Source: Octadecabacter antarcticus 307
GTDB taxonomy: Bacteria > Pseudomonadota > Alphaproteobacteria > Rhodobacterales > Rhodobacteraceae
DNA length: 64,000 nucleotides
Assembly (NCBI RefSeq): GCF_000155675.2
Contig: NC_020911.1
Location: 151,501-215,500 of the forward strand
Direction: 5' to 3'
Of the stretch, positions 42,129-51,018 are shown in pieces. The notes beneath the pieces were generated by a model. That model did no database searches. It was not told the DNA's origin and saw only the letters and a list, made by a program, of their open reading frames with translations. The stretch's first letter is position 1, and the number at the start of each line of letters is the position of its first letter. Both the position numbers and the translations under genes were made by a program.

Positions 42129-42931
42129 GATAGGTCTTTCAGGTGGGCCTTCAGGGACAAAAGATCACTCCAGGCATCGCGTTTTGCCGATGGTTTGGTC
42201 AAAAGATAGGATGGCGCAAACATGGGGATCGCGGGCAGGGATGCAGACCCGATCTGAACATCAGTCCAGCCACCATGCAGACGGGTCATGCCACTTTTGT
42301 TAAGCAACGCTTGGCAGGGGCCATTGCCCATCAAAATCAATACCTTTGGCGCAGCGAGCGTAATATGACGTTGTAAAAACGGCAACATCATCGCCATTTC
42401 GTCAGCATTTGGATCGCGATTTTGGGGCGGGTTCCATGGCAGAACGGGGGCTGCGTAAATTGGTGCATCGCCGCTGCGTCCCAACCCGATGGCCGCAAGC
42501 ATTTTGTCCAGCAATGCACCCGTACGCCCTGCGAACAATTCTCCGGCGCGGTCATCATCGCGGTCGGGAGCGTCGGCGATGATCATCACGGGCGCGCCTG
42601 CAGTGCCGCCAGAAAAAACTAAATTGCGCGCCGCGGCCTTCAATGCGCATCCTTCAAACGCGCCCATCGCTGCGCGCAATCCGGCAAGGTCTTGGGCTGC
42701 ATTCGCCGCGTTATTTGCGGCGCTGATCTGGTTGATTTCGGGCGCAGCGGTGGCAACGGCGGGTGGTGCAGACGGCAGTGTAGATGGGGCTTGGGCGGCT
42801 TTGGGCGCTGGCTTGACGTCTTGCAACGCGTAGCGGTCGACGGGGTCATCGCCAATCGCCTCATCCACGCCCATTTCGACCTGCCAGTCGAGCAGCGCTT
42901 TGGCCGTCCAATATTCCATACCCGATTCCAT
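42125..42931 (-). CDS. Uracil-DNA glycosylase family protein lacking Fe-S ligands
   Basis: A 268-residue protein with a Pro/Ala-rich N-terminal third (about 40-75) and a type 4-like UDG fold: FEGCALKAAARNLVFSGG, then PVMIIADAPDRDDDRAGELFAG in place of GEAPG..ED..G.PF, NPPQNRDP and VLILMGNGPCQALL. Type 4 and 5 enzymes bind 4Fe-4S through four Cys. Only Cys95 remains, since the CRPP position is Trp166 and the later 'C-PFL' position is Met182. Activity may be altered or lost. Co-translated with moaB. Confidence 0.82.
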   Translation of the reverse strand: MESGMEYWTAKALLDWQVEMGVDEAIGDDPVDRYALQDVKPAPKAAQAPSTLPSAPPAVATAAPEINQISAANNAANAAQDLAGLRAAMGAFEGCALKAAARNLVFSGGTAGAPVMIIADAPDRDDDRAGELFAGRTGALLDKMLAAIGLGRSGDAPIYAAPVLPWNPPQNRDPNADEMAMMLPFLQRHITLAAPKVLILMGNGPCQALLNKSGMTRLHGGWTDVQIGSASLPAIPMFAPSYLLTKPSAKRDAWSDLLSLKAHLKDLS

Positions 42932-43040
42932 ATGACACTCTACCGTGCTGAAATGCTGAGATCACGCGCTGATCTTGCTGCTGCGCAATACCCCCCATAT
43001 AAGCGGCTCAGAAAATCGACCCAGTCAAACCGGAGGTCCC

Positions 43041-44015
43041 ATGACATTTCGCGCATCGCACTTGCTTGGCATTGAACACCTTCATCCAACTGAAATTACC
43101 ACGTTGTTGGATTTGGCAGACCAATACGCCGAAGATAACCGCAAAGGTCGCGCGCATCGTGATGTGCTTGAAGGTTTGACCCAAATCAACATGTTCTTCG
43201 AAAACTCGACCCGCACTCAGGCGAGTTTTGAGATCGCTGGTAAGCGACTTGGCGCGGATGTGATGAATATGGCGATGCAGGCGAGTTCGATCAAAAAGGG
43301 TGAAACGCTCATTGATACGGCGCTGACGCTGAACGCAATGCGCCCTGATTTGTTGGTCGTGCGACATCCTCATTCCGGCGCGGTTGATTTGCTGGCCCAG
43401 AAAGTGAATTGCGCGGTTCTAAATGCGGGTGACGGGCGCCATGAACACCCAACTCAGGCTTTGCTGGATGCGTTGACGATCCGCCGTGCCAAAGGCCGTT
43501 TGCACCGTCTGTCGATTGCGATCTGCGGCGATGTGGCGCACAGCCGCGTGGCGCGATCCAACATCATGTTGCTTGGCAAGATGGAAAATCGGGTACGGCT
43601 GGTCGGCCCTCCGACTTTGTTGCCGTCTGGGGTTGAAGAATTTGGTGTCGAAGTGTTCCACGACATGCGCGAAGGCCTGAAAGATGTGGATGTGGTCATG
43701 ATGCTACGCCTTCAAAAAGAACGTATGGATGGCGGGTTCATCCCGTCAGAACGCGAATACTTTCACCGCTACGGGCTGGACGCCGAAAAGCTGAGCCACG
43801 CGAAACCCGACGCCATTGTCATGCACCCTGGCCCGATGAACCGTGGCGTTGAAATTGACGGATCAATCGCCGACGATATCAACCGCAGTGTCATCCAAGA
43901 ACAGGTCGAAATGGGTGTCGCCGTACGTATGGCCGCGATGGATCTTTTGGCACGAAATCTGCGGGCAGCACGTGGGGCGAAAGCCGCCGAACTGGACAAC
44001 GGGGGCATGGCGTGA
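43041..44015 (+). CDS. pyrB: Aspartate carbamoyltransferase catalytic subunit
   Basis: Second step of UMP synthesis: carbamoyl phosphate plus aspartate. The 324 residues include the carbamoyl-phosphate loop [13 protein letters not shown], the active-site [32 protein letters not shown] and the C-terminal [17 protein letters not shown] lies 4 bases before the ATG at 43041. No pyrI regulatory gene is present. Instead a dihydroorotase-like gene lies downstream, as in ATCases that assemble with an inactive DHOase partner. Two small membrane-protein genes follow in overlap. Confidence 0.96.
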   Translation: MTFRASHLLGIEHLHPTEITTLLDLADQYAEDNRKGRAHRDVLEGLTQINMFFENSTRTQASFEIAGKRLGADVMNMAMQASSIKKGETLIDTALTLNAMRPDLLVVRHPHSGAVDLLAQKVNCAVLNAGDGRHEHPTQALLDALTIRRAKGRLHRLSIAICGDVAHSRVARSNIMLLGKMENRVRLVGPPTLLPSGVEEFGVEVFHDMREGLKDVDVVMMLRLQKERMDGGFIPSEREYFHRYGLDAEKLSHAKPDAIVMHPGPMNRGVEIDGSIADDINRSVIQEQVEMGVAVRMAAMDLLARNLRAARGAKAAELDNGGMA

Positions 44016-44428
44016 CGGATGCGCCACCGCTGAACGATGATGAAGTGATCCTGCTCGATCACGTGCCAAGCCTGCGCGCCTTCAGACGGGTGGCACTGCT
44101 TCTTATCGCGGTGACGTTGCTGCCGACAATCGCCTTTGCTGTCGTCTTTCCCGACACCTATTGGCCCATCGCGCCACTGTTTGTGACCTGTTTCCTGCTA
44201 TTTCAAGAACGCTTTACGCTGGGCCGGCACCGTGCGTGGGTCACGAACCAACGCGTGCTGGTGCAAGGCGGAGAAAGCGCTGCGTGGGACACGGTCAGCG
44301 AGGCTACGATGACATTGGGCTTCGTCAAACTGCGCCGCAAAGGGGCGGGCAGGACCCTGACATTGTCGTACGCCGCAGATGCAACGGCATTGATAAACGC
44401 CATCAATTCAGCAAGGGGCACTACATGA
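44012..44428 (+). CDS. Membrane protein with PH-like domain
   Basis: A 138-residue protein from GTG 44012 (GTGA overlap with the pyrB stop). Two hydrophobic segments at about 25-65 ([31 protein letters not shown]) are followed by a domain like bacterial PH domains ([35 protein letters not shown]). Function is unknown. It lies between pyrB and the dihydroorotase-like gene, an arrangement I have noted in other roseobacters, but the link to pyrimidine synthesis is unproven. Confidence 0.75.
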   Translation: MTDAPPLNDDEVILLDHVPSLRAFRRVALLLIAVTLLPTIAFAVVFPDTYWPIAPLFVTCFLLFQERFTLGRHRAWVTNQRVLVQGGESAAWDTVSEATMTLGFVKLRRKGAGRTLTLSYAADATALINAINSARGTT

Positions 44429-44970
44429 TCGACAGCTCGAAAATCAGCGCCAACGAACATGGCGTCTTGCGGATATTTGCCATCAGCTCTACCTTCTTGA
44501 AGACGGGCGAGACATTGCGTCTCGATCAAATATGCGCTGCCCTCGGTGTGGATCAACTCGCAGAGGCGGACGTTCAGCAGATCTGGAACCATGCCATCGA
44601 CGATATGAGTTTGGTCGACTTTCTGCGTCGCGCCTATGACGCGAACAAAGACGATATTGCGGCGCAGTTGCCGTCACTTGAAGCGATGGACCAAATGCCG
44701 TTCCTGCTTGTCCTGATCCGCTCTTCTGGGTTTGTGAACCGCCCGGTCGAAATCCGGCTGACAAGCGATGTGATGAACCATGTCGCAACGCTGCGCGAAC
44801 CCGGCGCGACCATCACGTTCGAACCACTGCCAGATGAAAGCGCCAAAGGGACCCTTTCGGATGCGCCCCAAAAGAAACCCGCATCGGATGCTGCCATGTC
44901 AGGTCGTGTGGCGACGGTTGCCTTGCTGGTGATGGCGCTGTTGGTGTGGCTGATAATCAAAATTGCATGA
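44425..44970 (+). CDS. Hypothetical protein with C-terminal membrane anchor
   Basis: A 181-residue protein from the ATG at 44425 (ATGA overlap with the preceding stop). A soluble, helical N-terminal region (SSTFLKTGETLRLDQICAALG ...) is followed by a Pro/Ala linker and a single C-terminal hydrophobic helix (VATVALLVMALLVWLIIKIA), so it is a likely tail-anchored inner-membrane protein. No family is recognised. A longer in-frame reading from 44161 overlaps the previous gene and is rejected. Confidence 0.75.
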   Translation: MIDSSKISANEHGVLRIFAISSTFLKTGETLRLDQICAALGVDQLAEADVQQIWNHAIDDMSLVDFLRRAYDANKDDIAAQLPSLEAMDQMPFLLVLIRSSGFVNRPVEIRLTSDVMNHVATLREPGATITFEPLPDESAKGTLSDAPQKKPASDAAMSGRVATVALLVMALLVWLIIKIA

Positions 44971-45033
44971 TGATGCCAATCGCGCCGCCTAAAACAGTTT
45001 ACGCGCCCCGCAGCGACAGTCAAAAGGGATGTC

Positions 45034-46302
45034 ATGAGATTACATTTTAAGAACGCCCGCTTGATTGATCCCGAAACAGGAACTGATACGTTTGGGGATT
45101 TGTTCGTCGTCGACGGGCTGATTTCTGACGCGATTGATGTGGATGAGGTCATTGATTGCGGTGGAAAATGCCTCGCACCCGGAATTGTCGATATTGGCGT
45201 TAAGGTATCCGAACCCGGTGAACGGCATAAGGAAAGTTTCGCGTCCGCCGGTCGTGCTGCCGTGGCGGGTGGCATCACGACCATTGTGACGCGCCCCGAC
45301 ACCGACCCTGCCATTGACACCCCTGAAACGCTGGAATTTGTCGAACGTCGCGCGTCGATTGATGCGGCGGTGAATGTGTTGCCCATGGCCGCCCTGACAA
45401 AGGGCCGCAATGGGCGCGAGATGACAGAGATTGGGTTTCTGCTTGACGCAGGTGCTGTGGCATTCACCGATTGTGATCGTGTCGTCACAAACACCAAGAT
45501 ATTTTCCCGCGTTCTGACCTATGCACATTCTTTGGGCGCATTGGTTATTGGCCATGTGCAGGAACCGGGATTGTCGGCAGGTGGGTCGGTCACATCGGGT
45601 AAATTTGCGACCTTGCGTGGGCTTTCTGGCGTGTCGCCGATGGCGGAACGCATGGGGCTGGACCGCGATATCGCGCTGCTGGAAATGACGGGGGCGGCCT
45701 ATCATGTTGACCAGATCACCACGGCGCGCGCGCTGCCGGCACTGGAACGCGCCAAGGCCAATGGGCTGGACATCACGGCGGGGGTGGGCATCCATCACCT
45801 GACGCTGAACGAATTGGACGTCGCCGATTACCGCACATTCTTTAAGCTCAAGCCGCCGCTGCGCGCTGAGGATGATCGTTTGGCCGGGGTCGAGGCTGTG
45901 GCGTCAGGACTAATCGATATCATCTGTTCCATGCACACCCCACAAGACGAAGAATCCAAACGCCTGCCCTATGAAGAAGCCGCAAGTGGGGCTGTGGCGT
46001 TGGAAACCCTGCTTCCGGCGGCATTGCGCCTTGTCCACGCTGGCCACATGGACTTGCCACATTTGTTCCGCGCCTTGGCGCTAAATCCGGCGAACCGTCT
46101 AGGGCTGGCATGTGGGCGGTTGTCGGTTGGCGCGCCTGCTGATCTGGTTCTGTTTGATCCGGATGCGAGCTACAGACTGGATCGATTTGCACTGCTTTCG
46201 AAATCTAAAAACACACCGTTTGACGGGGCCATTTTACAGGGCAAAGTCATTGCCACCTACGTGGGTGGTGTGAACAAAACCAAAGGGTTGGCCAATGCCT
46301 GA
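45034..46302 (+). CDS. Dihydroorotase-like protein, catalytically dead (PyrC'-type)
   Basis: A 422-residue amidohydrolase-fold protein by overall sequence (NARLIDPETGTDTFGDLFVVDG, GIHHLTLNELDV, LNPANRLGL). The metal-binding HxH of dihydroorotase is Gly55-x-Lys57 (GIVDIGVKVSEPG), and the catalytic TDHAPH reads CSMHTPQDE, so the zinc site and catalytic Asp are absent. In pseudomonads an inactive PyrC' is needed to assemble ATCase with PyrB, and that role is likely here given the pyrB locus. A true PyrC should be elsewhere in the genome. It overlaps plsY by 8 bases. Confidence 0.88.
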   Translation: MRLHFKNARLIDPETGTDTFGDLFVVDGLISDAIDVDEVIDCGGKCLAPGIVDIGVKVSEPGERHKESFASAGRAAVAGGITTIVTRPDTDPAIDTPETLEFVERRASIDAAVNVLPMAALTKGRNGREMTEIGFLLDAGAVAFTDCDRVVTNTKIFSRVLTYAHSLGALVIGHVQEPGLSAGGSVTSGKFATLRGLSGVSPMAERMGLDRDIALLEMTGAAYHVDQITTARALPALERAKANGLDITAGVGIHHLTLNELDVADYRTFFKLKPPLRAEDDRLAGVEAVASGLIDIICSMHTPQDEESKRLPYEEAASGAVALETLLPAALRLVHAGHMDLPHLFRALALNPANRLGLACGRLSVGAPADLVLFDPDASYRLDRFALLSKSKNTPFDGAILQGKVIATYVGGVNKTKGLANA

Positions 46303-46900
46303 TATCATTAGTTCCGCATCGACACTGCTGCTCTGGGTCGCAATTGCCTACGTAATAGGGTCGATCCCGTTTGGCCTGATCCTCGCCCGCGTCATGGGCT
46401 TGGGTAATTTGCGCGACATCGGGTCAGGCAATATCGGCGCGACGAATGTGTTGCGCACGGGGTCCAAAAAAGCGGCCGCTTTAACGTTGCTGCTGGATGG
46501 CGGCAAAGGTGCAGTCGTGGTTTTGCTGGCGCGTGCGTATGCAGCCCCTGACGCGGCCCAATTCGCGGCCTTCGCGGTGATGGTCGGGCATTGTTTTCCG
46601 GTCTGGCTGGAATTTCGCGGTGGCAAGGGTGTCGCGACGTTCCTTGGCCTGCTTTATGCGCTGGCTTGGCCTATCGGCATTGCGGCGTGTTTGACGTGGT
46701 TGGTGACGGCGCTGGTGTTTCGGTTCTCGTCGCTCGCAGCCTTGGCCGCTGCGGCGTCCGCGATGGTCTGGGCGCTTGCCTTGGGCGTGCCACAAATATT
46801 CATCCTGTGCGCGTTGCTGACCGCGCTGATCTTTTGGCGGCACGCAGACAATGTCCGCCGCTTGGTTGCCGGAACCGAAAGCAAGATCGGCAAGAAATGA
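46295..46900 (+). CDS. plsY: Glycerol-3-phosphate acyltransferase PlsY
   Basis: Integral membrane enzyme that acylates glycerol-3-phosphate from acyl-phosphate, starting phospholipid synthesis. The 201 residues contain all three loops: GSIPFGLILARVMGLGNLRDIGSGNIGATN, then DGGKGAVVVLLAR and the GHCFPVWLEFRGGKGVAT segment. It has about five membrane helices. It overlaps the preceding dihydroorotase-like gene by 8 bases and the following small gene by 4. Confidence 0.96.
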   Translation: MPDIISSASTLLLWVAIAYVIGSIPFGLILARVMGLGNLRDIGSGNIGATNVLRTGSKKAAALTLLLDGGKGAVVVLLARAYAAPDAAQFAAFAVMVGHCFPVWLEFRGGKGVATFLGLLYALAWPIGIAACLTWLVTALVFRFSSLAALAAAASAMVWALALGVPQIFILCALLTALIFWRHADNVRRLVAGTESKIGKK

Positions 46901-47148
46901 CCTTTGCGGCCAAACTTGTGACGCTGCCGCTTGGCACGTTTCGCGGGCTGGCACAGGGCAAGAATTGGACGGTAACACGCAGTTTAGTATCGGGTGGCAA
47001 GGGTGAAAAGCTCGTGGCAGAGGCGCTTGATGGATCCGACTACATCAGTCTCAACCTATATCACCTTGGCGCGGGCGATCTACTCAGACCGTGTGAAATG
47101 TCAGAAACCAAGGTTCGCAGGTTCGTCGCCGCGCTGGTTCCAATCTAG
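46897..47148 (+). CDS. Conserved small protein of unknown function
   Basis: An 83-residue soluble protein, MTFAAKLVTLPLGTFRGLAQGKNWTVTR..., with VSGGKGEKLVAEALDGSDYISLNLY and a C-terminal CEMSETKVRRFVAAL. The ATGA overlap with plsY fixes the start. It ends in a 4-base convergent overlap with gshA. Similar proteins follow plsY in other roseobacters to my recollection. No domain is known. Confidence 0.75.
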   Translation: MTFAAKLVTLPLGTFRGLAQGKNWTVTRSLVSGGKGEKLVAEALDGSDYISLNLYHLGAGDLLRPCEMSETKVRRFVAALVPI

Positions 47149-48515
47149 TAGCTAAAATCACGGTAAATTTTGCTCAAGTCGCCGTTCCATGCGCCTTTGT
47201 ATTGATCCAACAGTTCATCCGCAGGGGTTTTGCCCGTCTCGATGCTGTCTTTCAGCGCATTTAGAAAATGGGTTTCATCTGGCACCAGTCCGCCCGCACC
47301 TGGCATGGCGCGGTTTTTCAGACCCAGTTCCGCGATCTTGACACATTCACGCGCGATGTCATGCATGGATTGGCCACCTACCTTGGCTTGCAATCCATCA
47401 ACAGATGCAGCGACACGCCATTGTTCGCGGGTGTCTGTGTCCCAGTCTTTGCACAGGTCATAGGCGGCGTCCAAAGCCTCTTGGTCGTAAGTTAGACCAA
47501 CCCAGAACGCAGGCAGCGCACACAGGCGACGCCACGGGCCACCATCGGCCCCGCGCATTTCGATGAACCGTTTTAGTCGTGCTTCTGGGAAGGCGGTTGT
47601 CAGATGATCGGCCCAATCCGAAAGCGTTGGCGTTTCACCGGGCAATGCAGGCAGTTTGCCTTTCAGGAAATCGCGGAACGACTGGCCAAGCGCGTCAACA
47701 TATTTACCATCGCGGTAGACGAAATACATCGGCACATCGAGCATGTATTCGACGTAGCGTTCGAACCCGAACCCATCTTCAAACACGAACGGCAACATGC
47801 CGGTGCGTGCATCGTCCAAATGGCGCCAAATGCGGGCGCGCCAGCTTTTGTGGCCATTCACTTTGCCATCAAAGAACGGTGAATTGGCAAACAACGCGGT
47901 CGCCACGGGCTGCAAAGCAATTGCAACGCGCATCTTCTGGATCATGTCGGGTTCGGATGAAAAATCGAGGTTCACCTGCACGGTACATGTTCGCCGCATC
48001 ATCATTTTGCCCGACGTGCCGACCTTGTCCATGTAGGAATCCATCAGCTTGTAGCGGCCTTTAGGCATTAAGCCGACTTCGTCGTGGGACCATTCGGGGG
48101 CCGCGCCAAGGCCGATAAACCCAACGCCAATTTTGTCAGCGACAGATTTCACTTCGGCGAGGTGAACGTTCACTTCGTCGCAGGTCTGGTGGATCGTTTC
48201 CACAGGTGCGCCGGACAATTCCAACGCGCCGCCAGGTTCCAACGACACGTTCGCGCCGTCTTTTTCCAAACCAATCAGAAAGCCGTCCTCCGTCACAGGG
48301 GCCCAGCCATAATGGTCACGCAGGCCGCCTAGAACCGCTTCGATGGACCGTTCACCGGAAAATGGCAGCGGTTTGTGCGTGTCTTTGCAATAGCCAAATT
48401 TTTCATGCTCGGTGCCAATGCGCCAATCTGCCTTCGGCTTACACCCGTCCGCCAGATATTGCGCAAGCTGGTCGTGATGTTCAATCGGACCGCCGCCGGT
48501 TTGTGGAATGGACAT
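47145..48515 (-). CDS. gshA: Glutamate--cysteine ligase
   Basis: First enzyme of glutathione synthesis. The 456 residues are of the plant/alphaproteobacterial GCS2-type class rather than the E. coli type: DWRIGTEHEKFGYC, ISLEPGGALELSGAP-like (VSLEPGGALELSGAP), VQVNLDFSSEPDM, and RFIEMRGADGGPWRRLCALPAFWVGL. GGAG-type purines lie just before the ATG (ggagcgtttccc). It is a single gene. Confidence 0.94.
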   Translation of the reverse strand: MSIPQTGGGPIEHHDQLAQYLADGCKPKADWRIGTEHEKFGYCKDTHKPLPFSGERSIEAVLGGLRDHYGWAPVTEDGFLIGLEKDGANVSLEPGGALELSGAPVETIHQTCDEVNVHLAEVKSVADKIGVGFIGLGAAPEWSHDEVGLMPKGRYKLMDSYMDKVGTSGKMMMRRTCTVQVNLDFSSEPDMIQKMRVAIALQPVATALFANSPFFDGKVNGHKSWRARIWRHLDDARTGMLPFVFEDGFGFERYVEYMLDVPMYFVYRDGKYVDALGQSFRDFLKGKLPALPGETPTLSDWADHLTTAFPEARLKRFIEMRGADGGPWRRLCALPAFWVGLTYDQEALDAAYDLCKDWDTDTREQWRVAASVDGLQAKVGGQSMHDIARECVKIAELGLKNRAMPGAGGLVPDETHFLNALKDSIETGKTPADELLDQYKGAWNGDLSKIYRDFSY

Positions 48516-48572
48516 GGGAAACGCTCCGTTTGCGAGGGTAAATTTAAGACGTGGCTGAGGTTAGGAGGGGTG

Positions 48573-49094
48573 TCAATGCAACTGCGTGTATGGCTTATGA
48601 TCGGGGGCCATCCAGACGGTCATTTTTGCAGGGCGCGGGCTGTTGAGCAAGGATAGCATATATTCGGTTTTGATACCGGGTAGGGCGGCAAACACATCAA
48701 ACAGTACCTCAACCCCAACAGCATTTGTTGGGATGTCGAGGTGCTGCCCACCGCCATTGATTAACCGCCAAGCGGGTGCTGGCGTAATATCGAGCTGCAC
48801 CATCAGATCAAGATCGGCCACCCCGCCGTCCAACGGGCCAAGGTAGGTGACACGCCGTTCATCCAATGTCACGACGCCGGGGCCGTCACCTTCAGGGCGA
48901 AAACGAACCTTTTGCGCGGCGGCGATTGCGAGGCCTGCGCCCAGTGCCGTCATTCCCCAGCCAAGCCATTGCACGATCCCGAACGACACAAATGCCCACC
49001 ACAGTCCAATCAGAGCGAGCGCAAGTGCTGCGATAACTTCGCGCCACCGCCATAGTCCTTCGCGGATTTCGGGTCTGATGACAGATTTTTTCAT
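48573..49094 (-). CDS. Membrane protein of unknown function
   Basis: A 173-residue protein with two closely spaced hydrophobic segments at about 20-60 (VIAALALALIGLWWAFVSFG, WLGWGMTALGAGLAIAAAQ). A soluble beta-rich part (VTLDERRVTYLGPLDGGVADLDLMVQLDI) follows. The start overlaps the stop of the GNAT remnant by 4 bases, so it is translated with the rsmE transcript. No family is recognised with confidence. Confidence 0.75.
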   Translation of the reverse strand: MKKSVIRPEIREGLWRWREVIAALALALIGLWWAFVSFGIVQWLGWGMTALGAGLAIAAAQKVRFRPEGDGPGVVTLDERRVTYLGPLDGGVADLDLMVQLDITPAPAWRLINGGGQHLDIPTNAVGVEVLFDVFAALPGIKTEYMLSLLNSPRPAKMTVWMAPDHKPYTQLH

Positions 49095-49273
49095 GGCGCC
49101 ACCTGTGGGGTTTTGAAAATAGCAAGAACCCAGTCGCCGATTTGTGTAAGCTCGACCGCTTTGTAGGCGGCGATTGCAGGTGGGTTGCTGGCGAACAACG
49201 GCGCGCGCCGCGCGTGACCTTTGCCGCGCTGGGCGGGTGGCGTGTAGACCGCGCCGATCTGAACGAAACTCAC
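49091..49273 (-). pseudogene. Truncated GNAT acetyltransferase remnant
   Basis: A 60-codon frame from GTG 49273 (GTGA overlap with the rsmE stop) to 49091. It reads VQIGAVYTPPAQRGKGHARRA, the GNAT acetyl-CoA loop (QxxGxGxA), and then jumps to PLFASNPPAIAAYKAVELTQIGDWVLAIF, the last strand and helix. The roughly 15 residues normally in between, and the N-terminal half, are missing. It is probably a deletion derivative kept open by coupling to its neighbours. Activity is unlikely. Confidence 0.65.
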
Positions 49274-49989
49274 GTCCAGTCCCCCATCGCCTGTTGCCAA
49301 AGCGTCATTGCCGCGACAGCCGCCGTATCTGCGCGCAAAATACGTGGTCCAAGGCTGATAGCGTGCGCGCACAGCATACTGTTCAGGCGGTCACGTTCTT
49401 TGTCTGAGAATCCACCTTCGGGGCCGATCAGGATTGCCCATGGTCCTGCGTTGGTCGGCAGAATTAACGGTTTGTCCACCATCGCTTCGTCACAAAACAA
49501 GATCCGCCGCGTTGGATTCCACGTGTCGAGCATTTTGGCGAACTTTTGTAGCTCTGCGACCTCTGGCACATAGGTTCCACCGCATTGCTCAGCCGCCTCA
49601 AGTGCGTGGGCTTGCAACCTGTCTTGGCGCACGCGATTGGCGGATTGAGTGTATTCCGTTTGCAGCGGTACGATCCGCGCCGCCCCAAGTTCGGCCGCCT
49701 TTTCGACGATAAAGGATGTGCGGTCTTTCTTGATGGGGGCGAAGACCAGCCATAGGTCGGGGGGCATTTGCAGCGGCTTGGTTTGAACGACGCAGTCCAA
49801 CACGCCGCTCTTTTTGGATGCAGCCGCGACCAGCGCGCGCCACTCCCCGTCACGCCCATTGAACAGCGACACATCCGCGCCCACGTCCAACCGCATGACC
49901 CCAAAAAGGTAATGCGCCTGTTCTCGCGACAGAGCGACCCTTTCTTGCGGGCCCAAAGGGTGGTCTACATACATTCTAATTCGTGCCAT
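49270..49989 (-). CDS. rsmE: 16S rRNA (uracil1498-N3)-methyltransferase
   Basis: SPOUT-class methyltransferase modifying U1498 of 16S rRNA. The 239 residues have an N-terminal PUA-like RNA-binding part (AHYLFGVMRLDVGADVSLFNGRDGEW) and the knotted catalytic domain, including ERRIPL-like AARIVPLQTEYTQS, the SAM site LIGPEGGFSDKERD and SLGPRILRADTA. It is divergent from ubiA with only 11 bases between start codons, so promoters lie within coding sequence. Confidence 0.95.
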   Translation of the reverse strand: MARIRMYVDHPLGPQERVALSREQAHYLFGVMRLDVGADVSLFNGRDGEWRALVAAASKKSGVLDCVVQTKPLQMPPDLWLVFAPIKKDRTSFIVEKAAELGAARIVPLQTEYTQSANRVRQDRLQAHALEAAEQCGGTYVPEVAELQKFAKMLDTWNPTRRILFCDEAMVDKPLILPTNAGPWAILIGPEGGFSDKERDRLNSMLCAHAISLGPRILRADTAAVAAMTLWQQAMGDWT

Positions 49990-50000
49990 GGGATGAACAT

Positions 50001-50960
50001 ATGACCGACGCCAACCAGACGCCAGAGGTTGAAATTGCTGATGCGGTGACAGGAAACTGGGTTGATCGTTTTGCGCCCCTGCGCGCGCGACCTTTTTTAC
50101 GACTTTCCCGTGCGGATCGTCCCATAGGAACGTGGCTTTTGTTGTTGCCCTGCTGGTGGAGCTTGGCCTTGGCGATGTTACATACGGGACGCGCCAGCCT
50201 GTTTGATTTGTGGATTGCGATCGGTTGCGCCATCGGTGCGTTCTTGATGCGTGGGGCGGGGTGCACGTGGAACGACATTACCGACCGCGACATTGACGGA
50301 TCAGTCGAACGAACGGCGAACCGCCCAATCCCGTCGGGTCAGGTTGGTGTGCGAAAGGCGCTGGTGTGGATGGCGCTGCAATCGTTTCTGGCGCTGCTAA
50401 TCTTGCTGACGTTCAATTCCAATGCTGTCCTTCTGGGGGTTCTCGCGTTGCTGCCCGTCGCGATTTATCCGTTCGCGAAACGGTTTACCTGGTGGCCGCA
50501 GGTGTTTCTGGGTCTGGCGTTTAATTGGGGCGCTTTGCTGGCATGGACTGCGCACACGGGCACGTTGGGCTGGCCTGCGGTCGTGCTTTACGTCGCGGGG
50601 ATTGCATGGACGCTGTTTTACGACACGATCTATGCGCATCAGGACGTAGAAGACGACGCGCTGATCGGGGTGAAATCTACGGCGCGCTTGTTTGGAGATG
50701 CGACGCCACTTTGGTTGCGGTATTTCATGGTTGCGACGGTCTGCCTGTTGGGGCTGGCCGTGATTCTTGCGGGGATTAACGCCAATGTTTTGGCGCTGGT
50801 TGTCGCCCTTGGTGGGCCATGGGCAATGGGCTGGCACCTTGCATGGCAGCAACGTGGATTTGACGCAGAAGACGGCACCAAATTGTTGCGGCTGTTCCGA
50901 TCCAACCGCGATGCTGGCCTCATCCCCTTGCCATTTTTCGCCGTTGCGTTGTTCGTTTGA
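50001..50960 (+). CDS. ubiA: 4-hydroxybenzoate polyprenyltransferase
   Basis: Membrane prenyltransferase joining 4-hydroxybenzoate to the polyprenyl chain made by the synthase at 9016, for ubiquinone. The 319 residues carry the first Asp-rich motif NDITDRDID (Asn91, Asp92, Asp95, Asp99), VERTANRPIPSGQ after it, and the second motif DTIYAHQDVEDD. There are about eight to nine helices. The start at 50001 (MTDANQ) has GGATGA upstream. A start six codons earlier overlaps rsmE. Confidence 0.95.
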   Translation: MTDANQTPEVEIADAVTGNWVDRFAPLRARPFLRLSRADRPIGTWLLLLPCWWSLALAMLHTGRASLFDLWIAIGCAIGAFLMRGAGCTWNDITDRDIDGSVERTANRPIPSGQVGVRKALVWMALQSFLALLILLTFNSNAVLLGVLALLPVAIYPFAKRFTWWPQVFLGLAFNWGALLAWTAHTGTLGWPAVVLYVAGIAWTLFYDTIYAHQDVEDDALIGVKSTARLFGDATPLWLRYFMVATVCLLGLAVILAGINANVLALVVALGGPWAMGWHLAWQQRGFDAEDGTKLLRLFRSNRDAGLIPLPFFAVALFV

Positions 50961-51018
50961 TTGAACCCGCGCCCACAACCGCCTAAGGACAGGTCTACAA
51001 CCGATCAAGGACGCCGCA

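Noticed and set aside
45034..46302. Annotation as functional dihydroorotase pyrC
   Set aside because: The metal-binding HxH and the catalytic Asp motif are both replaced, so the enzymatic name would mislead.
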